From contig CALDWC010000017.1 of the NCBI GenBank assembly GCA_937923945.1, positions 1 through 14,837 on the forward strand: a stretch of DNA of 14,837 nt. The letters are read 5' to 3'. This document shows, one piece after another, positions 6,626 through 13,538 of the stretch. The notes under the pieces were generated by a model, which searched no databases, had not been told where the DNA came from, and was given only the letters and a program-made list of their open reading frames with translations. The position numbers and the translations under genes are program-made. This stretch comes from an uncultured Treponema sp. Its GTDB lineage: Bacteria > Spirochaetota > Spirochaetia > Treponematales > Treponemataceae. Numbering within the stretch: the stretch's first letter is position 1; each line of letters begins with the position of its first letter.

Positions 6626-7990
6626 ATGCGGAAAAAATATTTCGGAACTTCAGATTTTTATAAAAGCGTTCTTTTCATCTCTGTTCCGGTGATGGGGCAG
6701 CTTTTTATTTCGACTTTGGTTTCGCTCATTGACGGGTTTATGGTTGCTCGGCTTGGTGATATAAAAATGAGCGGCGTAAATGTGGCAAACCAAATATTTT
6801 TTGTGGTGCAAGTTGCGACCTCGTCGTTGGCAACCGCAGGCGGTATTTTTCTTTCGCAATATAGCGGTGCAAAGCAAAAAAAAGGAATGCAGCAAGCTTA
6901 CCGCTTTAAAGTTTTGCTGTTGCTTTTGGTATCGATTCTTTCGATGCTGGTGATTTATTTTTTTAAATCCCCGCTCCTTTTTGCAATGGTCGCTAAAAAC
7001 ACAAACGCCGCTGAAATTGTGCGGTGCGGAGCGGATTATATCAATATTATTCTTTTCAGCTTTATCCCGTTTTCACTTTCGCTCGCGATTTCTACGTCGC
7101 TTCGAGAAACCGGTTCCCCTCGTTCGCCGTTTGTGGTTACGCTGATTGCGGCAATTGTCAACATGATTGGAAACTATGCGCTTATTTACGGAAAGCTCGG
7201 GGCGCCGCGTTTGGAAGTCATCGGTGCGGCGTATTCGACTCTCGCTGCGCGAATTATTGAAATGACACTTTTTATTATTATCGCGTACAAAAAAGATTTT
7301 TACGTGCCGTTTTTTAAACTTTGGCATATTGATTTTCATATTTTCAAAGAGATTATTAAACGCTCATCGTGGCTTTTGGCGTCGGACGTTATTTGGGCAC
7401 TCACCGAAACGATTATCAACGCGGTGTATAACGGAATGGGCGGACCGGAAGTGGTGTCAGGAATGTCTGCCGGCTGGACGATTAGCGATTTGTTTTTTTT
7501 AACGCATGCCGGTTTGGGAACGGCAATCACGGTTATTATCGGCGGTTTACTCGGACAGGATAAATTGGATGAAGCCCGCGAAAAAGCCGATTGGTTTAAA
7601 AGTCTTTCCTTGCTTGTCGGTGCTACCGTCGGTATTATTGAAGCGGCTAGCAGTTTTATCTTGGTGCCGCTTATTTTCGGAAAGCTGTCGCCGAATGCGC
7701 AGAATATTGCGATGCGCTTACTCATCATGGTTGCGCTTTATATGCCGGCGTGGAGTTTAACGAATGCGCAATATTTTATTTTGCTTGCAGGCGGCGACTC
7801 GCGAACAATGTCGCGGATTGAAACCGGTATTAATCTTTTTGTTTTTTTGCCGGCGGTTTTTTTGCTCTCGCGTTTTACCGCGGTGGGTCCTGTCACCTTG
7901 TATGCACTGATAAAAATTGCGTCGTTGATAAAACCGGTTTTGACGCATCGGGCTTTGAAAAGAGAAGAATGGGTAAAAAATCTAACGTGA
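6626..7990 (+). CDS. MATE-family multidrug/sodium efflux transporter
   Basis: A 454-residue integral membrane protein with about twelve hydrophobic segments, the usual MATE size. N-terminal features fit the family: SVPVMGQLFISTLVSLIDGFM (about residues 19-39) where a helix begins with a conserved proline, VNVANQIFFVVQ (48-59), and the second-half counterpart SGMSAGWTISDL. MATE proteins export cationic drugs or metabolites in exchange for sodium or protons; the substrate here cannot be read. It sits 16 nt after the CmpB-type gene, which suggests co-transcription. No RBS is obvious. The gap that follows contains the promoter of the next gene and no clear hairpin terminator. Confidence 0.92.
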   Translation: MRKKYFGTSDFYKSVLFISVPVMGQLFISTLVSLIDGFMVARLGDIKMSGVNVANQIFFVVQVATSSLATAGGIFLSQYSGAKQKKGMQQAYRFKVLLLLLVSILSMLVIYFFKSPLLFAMVAKNTNAAEIVRCGADYINIILFSFIPFSLSLAISTSLRETGSPRSPFVVTLIAAIVNMIGNYALIYGKLGAPRLEVIGAAYSTLAARIIEMTLFIIIAYKKDFYVPFFKLWHIDFHIFKEIIKRSSWLLASDVIWALTETIINAVYNGMGGPEVVSGMSAGWTISDLFFLTHAGLGTAITVIIGGLLGQDKLDEAREKADWFKSLSLLVGATVGIIEAASSFILVPLIFGKLSPNAQNIAMRLLIMVALYMPAWSLTNAQYFILLAGGDSRTMSRIETGINLFVFLPAVFLLSRFTAVGPVTLYALIKIASLIKPVLTHRALKREEWVKNLT

Positions 7991-8019
7991 TAAAAAGTCG
8001 GGCACCCTGAAAAATTCTA

Positions 8020-8048
8020 TTGACAATTTTATTGATTATTATGATAAT
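8020..8048 (+). promoter_or_regulatory. Strong sigma-70 promoter of the glycosyltransferase gene
   Basis: TTGACA (8020-8025), 17-bp spacer, GATAAT (8043-8048; five of six consensus bases). The expected start near 8055 leaves a leader of about 24 nt with a strong RBS, unlike the leaderless-type promoters elsewhere in the window. Confidence 0.75.
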
Positions 8049-8065
8049 TGACCGTACATAAAACT

Positions 8066-8073
8066 GAGGTGAT
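8066..8073 (+). promoter_or_regulatory. Strong Shine-Dalgarno site of the glycosyltransferase gene
   Basis: GAGGTGAT ends 5 nt before ATG 8079. It is the best-matched RBS in the left two thirds of the window and confirms the start. Confidence 0.8.
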
Positions 8074-8078
8074 AAGAA

Positions 8079-9239
8079 ATGAAAATACTTTTTGTCATCA
8101 ATAATTATTACAGTAAAGGAAACGGACTAAGTGCTTCTGCGCGCAGAACGGTCGGTTATTTGAGTAAGGACGGACATGAAGTCCGCATACTGTCCGGCGC
8201 TAACCCGAATCAGAGCAGACCGCAGCCGTATTATTGTTTGAGCGAATTCCGTCTGCCGTTGTTTAGCGGACTTGTTGCGGCTCAAGGATATTCATTTGCA
8301 AAATCGGATGACAACATCATTCGGAAAGCGGTTCAATGGGCGGATGTCGTCCATATTGAAGAGCCTTTTTATATCCAAATGCGAGCGGTTAAAATAGCAG
8401 AAGAGTTGGGAGTTCCCTGTACGGCAACCTATCACCTGCATCCTGAAAATTTAACGGCGTCTGTCGGAATGGAAAACTGGAGCTTCCTGAATACGGCAAT
8501 ACTTCGGGTGTGGCGGGATTTTGTGTTTGACCGCTGCTCTGATGTGCAGTGTCCCACCGAGAATGTACGGAAGCGCTTGGAAAAAAATTACTTTCGTGCA
8601 GCCCTCCATGATATTTCAAACGGTATTATTCCGGAAGAAGGCTACCATACGTTTCACAAACCGGGTGAAGCATTTACGGTTGCGTGTATCGGTCGGTTTT
8701 CACGGGAAAAGGATCAGTTTACGCTGCTTGAAGCAATGAAGTATTCCCGCTTTGCGGGGCAGATTCAGCTCATTTTTGCAGGACGTGGACCCATGGAGGA
8801 TGCCTACAAGGAAGAAGCAGATAAACTCTTTCAAAAAGGGCTGCTTACCCATAGACCGATTTTCGTATTTTGCAACAGGGAAAAGCTCAGACTACTGGCG
8901 AGAAAATCTGATCTTTATATCCATTGCGCAACTATCGAAGTGGAAGGGCTTTCATGCTTGGAAGCGTTACAACAGGGGGCGGTACCGATTATCGCTGAAG
9001 GAACGCTGACCGCCGCATCACAGTTTGCGCTTGATGCTCGGAACCGCTTTCCCGAACGGGATGCCAAAACGCTTGCCGATCGCATTGATTATTGGCTCGG
9101 TAATGACAAGGAACGTGAAAAAATGGTAAGCGCGTACATTCAATCCGCGAAAAAGTATGACATCAACGGTTCAATCGCGGCGCTTGAAGCAATGTTTCAA
9201 GATGCCATTCATCGTAAACACACTGCAGATATTGTTTGA
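8079..9239 (+). CDS. GT4-family glycosyltransferase (GT-B fold)
   Basis: A 386-residue cytosolic or membrane-peripheral retaining glycosyltransferase. The N-terminal acceptor domain opens with MKILFVINNYYSKGNG and contains DVVHIEEPF (89-97) and TATYHLHPEN (115-124), where the His segment is typical of GT4. The donor-binding C-terminal domain shows ISNGI (179-183), CIGRFSREKD (203-212), FAGRGPME (233-240) and the E-x7-E motif EVEGLSCLE (E287 and E295), followed by ALQQGAVPII. The overall pattern resembles enzymes that glycosylate diacylglycerol or polyisoprenoid acceptors, but the acceptor cannot be assigned. It stands alone with its own promoter and RBS, flanked by unrelated genes, which may point to separate acquisition. 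No partner genes for a polysaccharide cluster are present. Confidence 0.9.
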   Translation: MKILFVINNYYSKGNGLSASARRTVGYLSKDGHEVRILSGANPNQSRPQPYYCLSEFRLPLFSGLVAAQGYSFAKSDDNIIRKAVQWADVVHIEEPFYIQMRAVKIAEELGVPCTATYHLHPENLTASVGMENWSFLNTAILRVWRDFVFDRCSDVQCPTENVRKRLEKNYFRAALHDISNGIIPEEGYHTFHKPGEAFTVACIGRFSREKDQFTLLEAMKYSRFAGQIQLIFAGRGPMEDAYKEEADKLFQKGLLTHRPIFVFCNREKLRLLARKSDLYIHCATIEVEGLSCLEALQQGAVPIIAEGTLTAASQFALDARNRFPERDAKTLADRIDYWLGNDKEREKMVSAYIQSAKKYDINGSIAALEAMFQDAIHRKHTADIV

Positions 9240-9280
9240 TTCCGTGAGAAAATCGTCTTTTTGATTGATTTTTACTCCGC

Positions 9281-9308
9281 TTGACTTTTTAGCTTTTTTG
9301 ACTACACT
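9281..9308 (+). promoter_or_regulatory. Possible promoter of the cyclodeaminase gene
   Basis: TTGACT (9281-9286), 16 bp, TACACT (9303-9308). A second TTGACT is at 9298-9303 and an extended -10-like TG-A-TATAAA at 9308-9316, so the exact promoter is ambiguous. The first 16 nt (9281-9296) are identical to the -35 region of the carD promoter. Confidence 0.4.
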
Positions 9309-9338
9309 GATATAAAATACATTAATAGAGAGGTTTAT

Positions 9339-9980
9339 ATGAAGTTAGTGAGTCAAACCGTTACGGAGTTTGCAGCGGAAACGGCGAGCAGCTCTCCGGC
9401 TCCCGGGGGCGGTTCAATTTCGGCGCTGGCAGGAACGTTGAGTGCCGCGCTTGGACAGATGGTTATTCGTTTAACGGAGGGGAAAAAAGCGTTTTTGGCG
9501 TTGCCGGAAAATATCCAAGTTGAAATCAAAAATGCACTTTCCGTTTTGGAAACAAAGCACCGTGAACTCTTATCGCTCATCGACGAAGACACCGAAGCGT
9601 TTAACAGCTTTATGGCAGCACTTGCACTGACGAAAGCAACGGATAAAGAAAAAGCAAAACGAGCACAGGCGATGAAAGAAGCGACGATTCTTTCGCTGAA
9701 TGTTCCGTTTAAAACCGCTCAGAGCTGCTGCGAAGTTTTGGAACAGTTAAAAGTGCTTGCATTGCATGGAAATAAAAATGCAATTTCTGATGTCGGTGTT
9801 GCCGCTTTGATGGGTGAAGCCGGTTTAAACGGCGCGGTTTTCAATGTAAAAATAAACTTGCTCGGTTTGGATGATGAAACGGAAAAAACGACAAAACGAA
9901 ACGAATGTGACGCTTTGGTTAAAAAAGCGGCGCAATTAAAAAACGAAGTGCTGCAAATCGTACAGGAAAAAATTTTATAA
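9339..9980 (+). CDS. fchA: FchA/FTCD-type methenyltetrahydrofolate cyclohydrolase (cyclodeaminase)
   Basis: A 213-residue helical protein of the formiminotetrahydrofolate cyclodeaminase / FchA family, which interconverts 5-formimino- or 5,10-methenyl-tetrahydrofolate and formyl-THF derivatives. The family signature SSPAPGGGSISALAGTLSAAL (about 18-38) near the N-terminus and MV at 41-42 are present; D147-type SDVGVAALMGEAG stretch (about 149-161) is the other conserved block. Length fits the stand-alone cyclodeaminase, with no formiminotransferase domain. AGAGAGG-like AGAGAGG (9327-9333) with 5-nt spacing supports the ATG at 9339. It links loosely with folP downstream in folate metabolism, though they are not one operon. 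Whether it serves histidine degradation or general one-carbon flow cannot be decided. Confidence 0.88.
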   Translation: MKLVSQTVTEFAAETASSSPAPGGGSISALAGTLSAALGQMVIRLTEGKKAFLALPENIQVEIKNALSVLETKHRELLSLIDEDTEAFNSFMAALALTKATDKEKAKRAQAMKEATILSLNVPFKTAQSCCEVLEQLKVLALHGNKNAISDVGVAALMGEAGLNGAVFNVKINLLGLDDETEKTTKRNECDALVKKAAQLKNEVLQIVQEKIL

Positions 9981-9995
9981 ATTGCAAGGCGCGCT

Positions 9996-10190
9996 TTGAA
10001 AGTTCGTTTTACGGTTTTATCGAGCGTGCTTATTTCAGCGGGTATTGAAGCCTTGCAGCTCTTTGCCCTGCTGATTCGTTTTGACAAAAATTTTGAAGCA
10101 AAAGTGTATCGTGTTACGATTATCGCAGAACTCGAAAAAGCTGTGGATGCGTATACGGCGATTTATACGAAAGCGGTGATGAACAAATGA
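9996..10190 (+). CDS. Small hypothetical protein
   Basis: A 64-residue frame beginning with TTG, preceded by AAGG (9986-9989) at 6-nt spacing. It is in the same frame as fchA, and no stop lies between the fchA TAA (9978-9980) and this start. The N-terminal half is hydrophobic (residues 6-28, VLSSVLISAGIEALQLFALL region), the rest is a short amphipathic stretch ending KAVMNK. I do not recognise it. Its stop overlaps the next ATG as ATGA (10187-10190), typical of translational coupling, which is the main reason for believing it is translated. The non-ATG start is uncertain. Confidence 0.5.
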   Translation: MKVRFTVLSSVLISAGIEALQLFALLIRFDKNFEAKVYRVTIIAELEKAVDAYTAIYTKAVMNK

Positions 10191-10597
10191 AAGTGAGTAG
10201 CGGCGGTTTATCTAATCAGGAACTGCACAACGGCTTCGATGAAGTATCGGGTGCGGAATTTGTTCCGAAATATCCTCATAAAAGCTTTTTACGTAAAGCA
10301 AAACTAATAGTGGAAAACACGAACAATGCTTTATTTGATGAACCGGTCTTTTTAGAAGGATATGAAGAGTATGTTCCTCAAATGTTCTTGTCCCGTGCCG
10401 CTTTACCTGACGTATCATCAAAAAGTAAGCCTTTGCCTGTCAGCACAAATACGATGGTGCGTGATGAAAATATTCGCAGCGCCAATTCAATTATTCAAAC
10501 CGATGAAGGCTTATTTGAAATCAACGAAAATAATACGTCCATAGAAAAAGATACGCTTTTTGAAAAGCTGGTTGCAAAAGTTTTGCATGCAAAATAA
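10187..10597 (+). CDS. Hypothetical protein, probably lineage-restricted
   Basis: A 136-residue protein I do not recognise. It has no membrane segment, no cysteine and no obvious domain; the middle is rich in acidic and polar residues (for example FDEPVFLEGYEEYVPQMF near 50-67), and the C-terminus is a short helical stretch with FEKLVAKVLHAK. Its ATG overlaps the preceding stop (ATGA) and its stop at 10595-10597 lies within the beginning of the pseudouridine synthase gene, so it is embedded in a tightly packed same-strand operon with fchA upstream and an RluA-type enzyme downstream. No function is proposed. Confidence 0.65.
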   Translation: MKVSSGGLSNQELHNGFDEVSGAEFVPKYPHKSFLRKAKLIVENTNNALFDEPVFLEGYEEYVPQMFLSRAALPDVSSKSKPLPVSTNTMVRDENIRSANSIIQTDEGLFEINENNTSIEKDTLFEKLVAKVLHAK

Positions 10598-11336
10598 AAT
10601 GGGTTTCGTAAAAAAATTGCTAATACAAAGTTTTGATGATTTTCAAATCCTGTTTGAAACCGACGACTATGCTGTAGTATATAAGCCGGCAAATATTCCG
10701 ACTGCACCGCTCCATGAAAACGAACCCGGCACGGCACTTGCGCTTTTTTTGAAGGAACGTCCACAGGCGAAAAAAGTACGCGGTGCAAAAAAAGCGATTG
10801 AGTGCGGGTTGCTCCATCGCTTGGACACGCCGACATCCGGTTTAGTACTCATTGCAAAAACGCAAACGGCATACGATGCGCTTTTAAACTTGCAGGGAAA
10901 AAATAAAATATCCAAAACATATTTTGCTTTTTGCGACGGAAGGTGCAACGAAAAAATAACCGTGCCGTATACTATCGAAACTAAGTTCCGTCCTTTTGGT
11001 GTCGGTGGAAAAAAAGTAAAGCCGGTTCCGCTCACCGCACCGCGAGCTGCAAAACTGAAAAGCGCCGTCTACACGACGCGGATTATTTTCGCGCAAGAAA
11101 AAAAATCTTACCTTGCATTGAAAGTGCAAATCACGAAAGGTTACCGCCATCAAATCAGGAGCCATTTAAGCAGTATCGGTTTTCCCATCATCGGAGATTC
11201 CTTGTATAACGAATCGTATAATGGCGAGCGCTTACAATTATATGCCGTTGCATTGCAGTTCCCTGAAAATATTTATGACGAAAACTCGTCGCCGATATGC
11301 TTGATGATTGACGCGCCAAACTATATTTTGCCGTAG
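10587..11336 (+). CDS. RluA-family pseudouridine synthase
   Basis: A 249-residue RNA pseudouridine synthase. With the 10587 start, the catalytic motif LLHRLDTPTSGLVLIAKT covers about residues 75-92 with nucleophile D80. YAVVYKPANIPTAP (28-41) and KGYRHQIRSHLSSIGFPIIGDSLYN (about 189-213) are the other RluA blocks. There is no S4 domain, so it is the short RluA/TruC/RluE-like form; the exact uridine target in rRNA or tRNA is unknown. The frame is open to 10560 (TTG), but ATG 10587 or ATG 10599, the latter directly after the upstream stop, are better starts; neither has an RBS. It closes the fchA operon, and the next gene is convergent. Confidence 0.9.
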   Translation: MQNKMGFVKKLLIQSFDDFQILFETDDYAVVYKPANIPTAPLHENEPGTALALFLKERPQAKKVRGAKKAIECGLLHRLDTPTSGLVLIAKTQTAYDALLNLQGKNKISKTYFAFCDGRCNEKITVPYTIETKFRPFGVGGKKVKPVPLTAPRAAKLKSAVYTTRIIFAQEKKSYLALKVQITKGYRHQIRSHLSSIGFPIIGDSLYNESYNGERLQLYAVALQFPENIYDENSSPICLMIDAPNYILP

Positions 11337-11409
11337 CGCAAAGGTGTTGCGGAATTCGGTAATAGATTTCGGTCTGCATGTAAAAATATCCGTAATAATC
11401 AAAAGCAGA

Positions 11410-11976
11410 TTATGTGTTCGGTATTTCTTTTGAAAAATAAATTGAAAATTCTTTCCGTTCAATATCATGATTTGAAAAAGCACTTGCATCAAAACCGGAA
11501 ATAATAAAACCGCATTTCCGATAAAAACGAATTGCGTTTTCATTGCAGCTTTCCGTATCCAAAAAAACTGATCGGCATTTGAGCGCTTTTGCTTTTTGCT
11601 CTGCAAATTCGATAAGATGTGTCCCAAGATGCTTTCCGCGCTCACAGCCGGAAATAAAAAGATTCGCAATATATAAACGCCGTGAATCACCGTGTTTATA
11701 TAATTCAATAAATGCAATGACTTTCTTGTTGTGCTTGATGCCGTATATCATTGCCGTTGCATCTTCAAATAGCTTGACAGTGTATTGTTTTCTTTTCCGT
11801 GTATCAAAATTTTTTTTAACAAAGGTAAAAGATGTTCCGGCATTTGCGTTACGAATTTCCAAATCAAGATATGAGGTTGTGGTGTATATTACCGTGATAC
11901 GGGGAGCCATATCTTGTTTTGTGAGCGCTTCGATTTTGATTTCTTTTTCGGGGAACGGTGCCGTAATTTTATTCAT
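11410..11976 (-). CDS. GNAT acetyltransferase resembling streptothricin acetyltransferases
   Basis: A 188-residue GNAT N-acetyltransferase. The acetyl-CoA site is the stretch RLYIANLFISGCERGKHLG (about 100-118), where R/G-x-x-L-G fits motif A, followed by THLIEFAEQKA; ENAIRFYRKCGF (146-157) is motif B. The C-terminal part ISGFDASAFSN...ERKEFSIYFSKE and the early PRITVIYTTTSYLDL segment both parallel the Sat family of streptothricin acetyltransferases as I remember them. A resistance function is possible but unproven; many such proteins acetylate other amines. ATG 11976 is preferred over the TTG 12 nt upstream because GGA precedes it at RBS distance. It is alone on the minus strand, convergent with the pseudouridine synthase gene, with its own promoter, and its region is AT-rich compared with its neighbours. 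Confidence 0.82.
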   Translation of the reverse strand: MNKITAPFPEKEIKIEALTKQDMAPRITVIYTTTSYLDLEIRNANAGTSFTFVKKNFDTRKRKQYTVKLFEDATAMIYGIKHNKKVIAFIELYKHGDSRRLYIANLFISGCERGKHLGTHLIEFAEQKAKALKCRSVFLDTESCNENAIRFYRKCGFIISGFDASAFSNHDIERKEFSIYFSKEIPNT

Positions 11977-12019
11977 AGTAAATTCCAAAAGTTTATTTCA
12001 TCGGAAAAAGGATTTAACC

Positions 12020-12048
12020 ATAATACCATAAAAAATACTTTTTCACAA
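12020..12048 (-). promoter_or_regulatory. Promoter of the GNAT gene
   Basis: On the minus strand TTGTGA (12048-12043), 17-bp spacer, TATTAT (12025-12020), preceded by TGG to form an extended -10 (TGGTATTAT). The predicted start near 12013 gives a leader of about 37 nt. Confidence 0.65.
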
Positions 12049-12081
12049 GAGGTAGATAATTGTGTGTCTTTGAAAAATAAT

Positions 12082-12124
12082 AATTTCATCCCCCTATAAT
12101 TTTATAATAGAAATTTCATCCTCC
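12082..12124. repeat. Short direct repeat pair AATTTCATCCYCC
   Basis: Two 13-bp copies at 12082-12094 and 12112-12124 differ at one base and are 30 bp apart, in the gap between the divergent GNAT and folP genes. TATAAT occurs twice between them (12095-12100, 12103-12108). It could be a regulator site or chance in AT-rich DNA. Confidence 0.4.
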
Positions 12125-12226
12125 ATGTGAGAAATTATGCAATCTTTAAAAACATGAGTTTTTCGATATCGTCGGTGAATCTGGCTCAAAACCGTTCGAT
12201 AAATCACAAAAAAATGATTTTATTTA

Positions 12227-12255
12227 TTGACAGAAGCAAGGAAAAGGAATACACT
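12227..12255 (+). promoter_or_regulatory. Promoter of folP
   Basis: TTGACA (12227-12232), 17 bp, TACACT (12250-12255). ATG 12263 is 7 nt past the -10. The TTG that opens the longer frame at 12227 is the first half of the -35, so it cannot be the start codon if this promoter is used. Confidence 0.7.
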
Positions 12256-12262
12256 GTATTCC

Positions 12263-13237
12263 ATGATGAATATGTTTGAAGGTAATATGGATAATCACGA
12301 AAAGCCGATACTGTGCGGCATCGTCAATGTAACGCCCGATTCTTTTTCGGACGGCGGAAAATGGAGCGACACGGAAAAAGCGGTTGCGCACGCTTTGGAT
12401 TTGGTGGAGCAGGGCGCCGGCATGCTTGACATCGGCGGAGAATCCACGCGACCCGGTTCTACGTTTGTACCCGTTGAGGAAGAAATCGCTCGCGTGGTGC
12501 CGGTTATTACAGAACTGAAAAAACGGACAACCGTTCCGCTTTCGATCGATACATGGAAGTCGGAAGTTGCAAAAGCGGCATTGGATGCCGGAGCGGACAT
12601 TGTAAACGATATTACGGGGCTTGCCGGTGATATCGATATGGCAAAAACGATTGCCGCTTATAATGCGCAGGCGGTTATTATGTTTAATCCGGTGATCTTC
12701 CGACCGGAACATCCGAGTTGTAAAATATTCCCTGCATTTAATTTGAATAACAGCAATGAACATTTTTTTCCGGAAGAGGAAAAAAAGCTGATGAAAGACC
12801 TGCCTATTTTTTTTGCGTTTTATCACTATATGGTAAAAATGACCACAGTTGCGCGGGAAGCCGGCATTCCTCGAAATAATATTATGATAGATCCGGGAAT
12901 TGGCTTCGGACTTACCAAGCAGGAAAATCTTTTTTTAATTAAAAATTTAGACGCGATCCAAAATCGCCTGCCGTATCCGATTTTTTTAGGTGTTTCACGA
13001 AAGCGCTTTTTGGTAAATATACTCGAAAAGTCGGGATTGAATGTGGATCCATCAAGCGCAGAAGGTTTTCAGAACCGTGATTTTGCGTCCGCGATTTTAA
13101 CCGCTATTGCGACGCGTCAAAAGGTGAAAGTGCTGCGGGTGCATGCAATACGCGAACATAAAATTGCTCTGGAAATCGCACACGCCGTTCAGTACGCTGA
13201 ATTTGCCGACGACACAAACTTTGCCGCGTATAAGTAA
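12263..13237 (+). CDS. folP: Dihydropteroate synthase with an unusual insertion
   Basis: A 324-residue TIM-barrel enzyme that condenses hydroxymethyl-dihydropterin pyrophosphate with p-aminobenzoate to dihydropteroate in folate synthesis, the sulfonamide target. Clear blocks: GIVNVTPDSFSDGG (19-32), IGGESTRPGS (57-66), SIDTWK (94-99), IVNDITGLAG (113-122), IMIDPGIGFGLTKQEN (207-222), LGVSRKRF (242-249) and LRVHAIREH (291-299). It is longer than the usual 270-280 residues: between VIMFNP (138-143) and DPGIGFG (210-216) there are about 25-30 extra residues, and the common LMHM is replaced by IMFN. Start 12263 follows the promoter by 7 nt (leaderless); ATG 12287, with GAAGG 4 nt upstream, is the alternative (316 residues). 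No other folate synthesis gene adjoins. Confidence 0.93.
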   Translation: MMNMFEGNMDNHEKPILCGIVNVTPDSFSDGGKWSDTEKAVAHALDLVEQGAGMLDIGGESTRPGSTFVPVEEEIARVVPVITELKKRTTVPLSIDTWKSEVAKAALDAGADIVNDITGLAGDIDMAKTIAAYNAQAVIMFNPVIFRPEHPSCKIFPAFNLNNSNEHFFPEEEKKLMKDLPIFFAFYHYMVKMTTVAREAGIPRNNIMIDPGIGFGLTKQENLFLIKNLDAIQNRLPYPIFLGVSRKRFLVNILEKSGLNVDPSSAEGFQNRDFASAILTAIATRQKVKVLRVHAIREHKIALEIAHAVQYAEFADDTNFAAYK

Positions 13238-13313
13238 AAGAGGGGAGGGCGGGAAAAGTAACTGCGGACGGATGCACTCACATTGAAGATCGCCTCTAAT
13301 GTCTCTTAGCTTT

Positions 13314-13334
13314 CTGGTTTCACCAGTCTTTTTG
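13314..13334 (+). terminator. Weak hairpin followed by a T-tract
   Basis: CTGGT-TTC-ACCAG (13314-13326) followed by TCTTTTTG, about 77 nt after the folP stop. The stem is only 5 bp, so it is at best a weak terminator. The stretch from 13238 to 13313 holds nothing else I can name. Confidence 0.25.
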
Positions 13335-13350
13335 TGCGGGGAGGCATACC

Positions 13351-13509
13351 CTACATAATCTCTATTGCTTTTTTATACAACTGAGGTAAACAATTTTGTC
13401 GCAGCCGGAACTTCGTACCGTGGTTGTGTCCTGTCCGTGCATCAAAATCTACTAAAATATTTCCGACTTCTATTTCATTCAAGAAATGCTCAAATGAAAA
13501 TTTTTGCAT
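13351..13509 (-). pseudogene. Remnant resembling the C-terminus of an MvaI/BcnI-family restriction endonuclease
   Basis: A 52-residue minus-strand frame from ATG 13509 to TAG 13351-13353. It contains FSFEHFLNEIEVGNILVDFD followed by ARTGHNHGTKFR and ends LPQLYKKAIEIM. From memory of the MvaI C-terminus, the spacing GxIxVDxRxG...HxHGTxFR is the same, so this looks like the tail of a type II restriction enzyme of that family whose larger N-terminal part is gone. The frame stays open upstream across the stop of the thioredoxin-like gene but has no recognisable catalytic domain. No RBS or promoter is evident. It may be a leftover of a restriction-modification locus disrupted when the neighbouring thioredoxin/permease unit arrived. 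The family match is from memory and needs a search. Confidence 0.5.
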
Positions 13510-13538
13510 GGCAGAAAAAACAAAGATAAAAAAAGTTT

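Noticed and set aside
11973..12089. A 38-residue minus-strand frame (ATG 12089) whose TGA overlaps the GNAT ATG as ATGA
   Set aside because: It contains the likely GNAT promoter within it, its G-run lies directly against the ATG rather than at RBS distance, and the product resembles no protein; the overlap is probably chance.
12070..12100. TTGAAA-19-TATAAT as a plus-strand promoter between GNAT and folP
   Set aside because: The spacer is long, no gene starts at a sensible distance, and a better folP promoter exists at 12227-12255.
13238..13350. Possible gene or RNA in the gap after folP
   Set aside because: All frames are short or closed and there is no recognisable RNA structure beyond one weak 5-bp hairpin.
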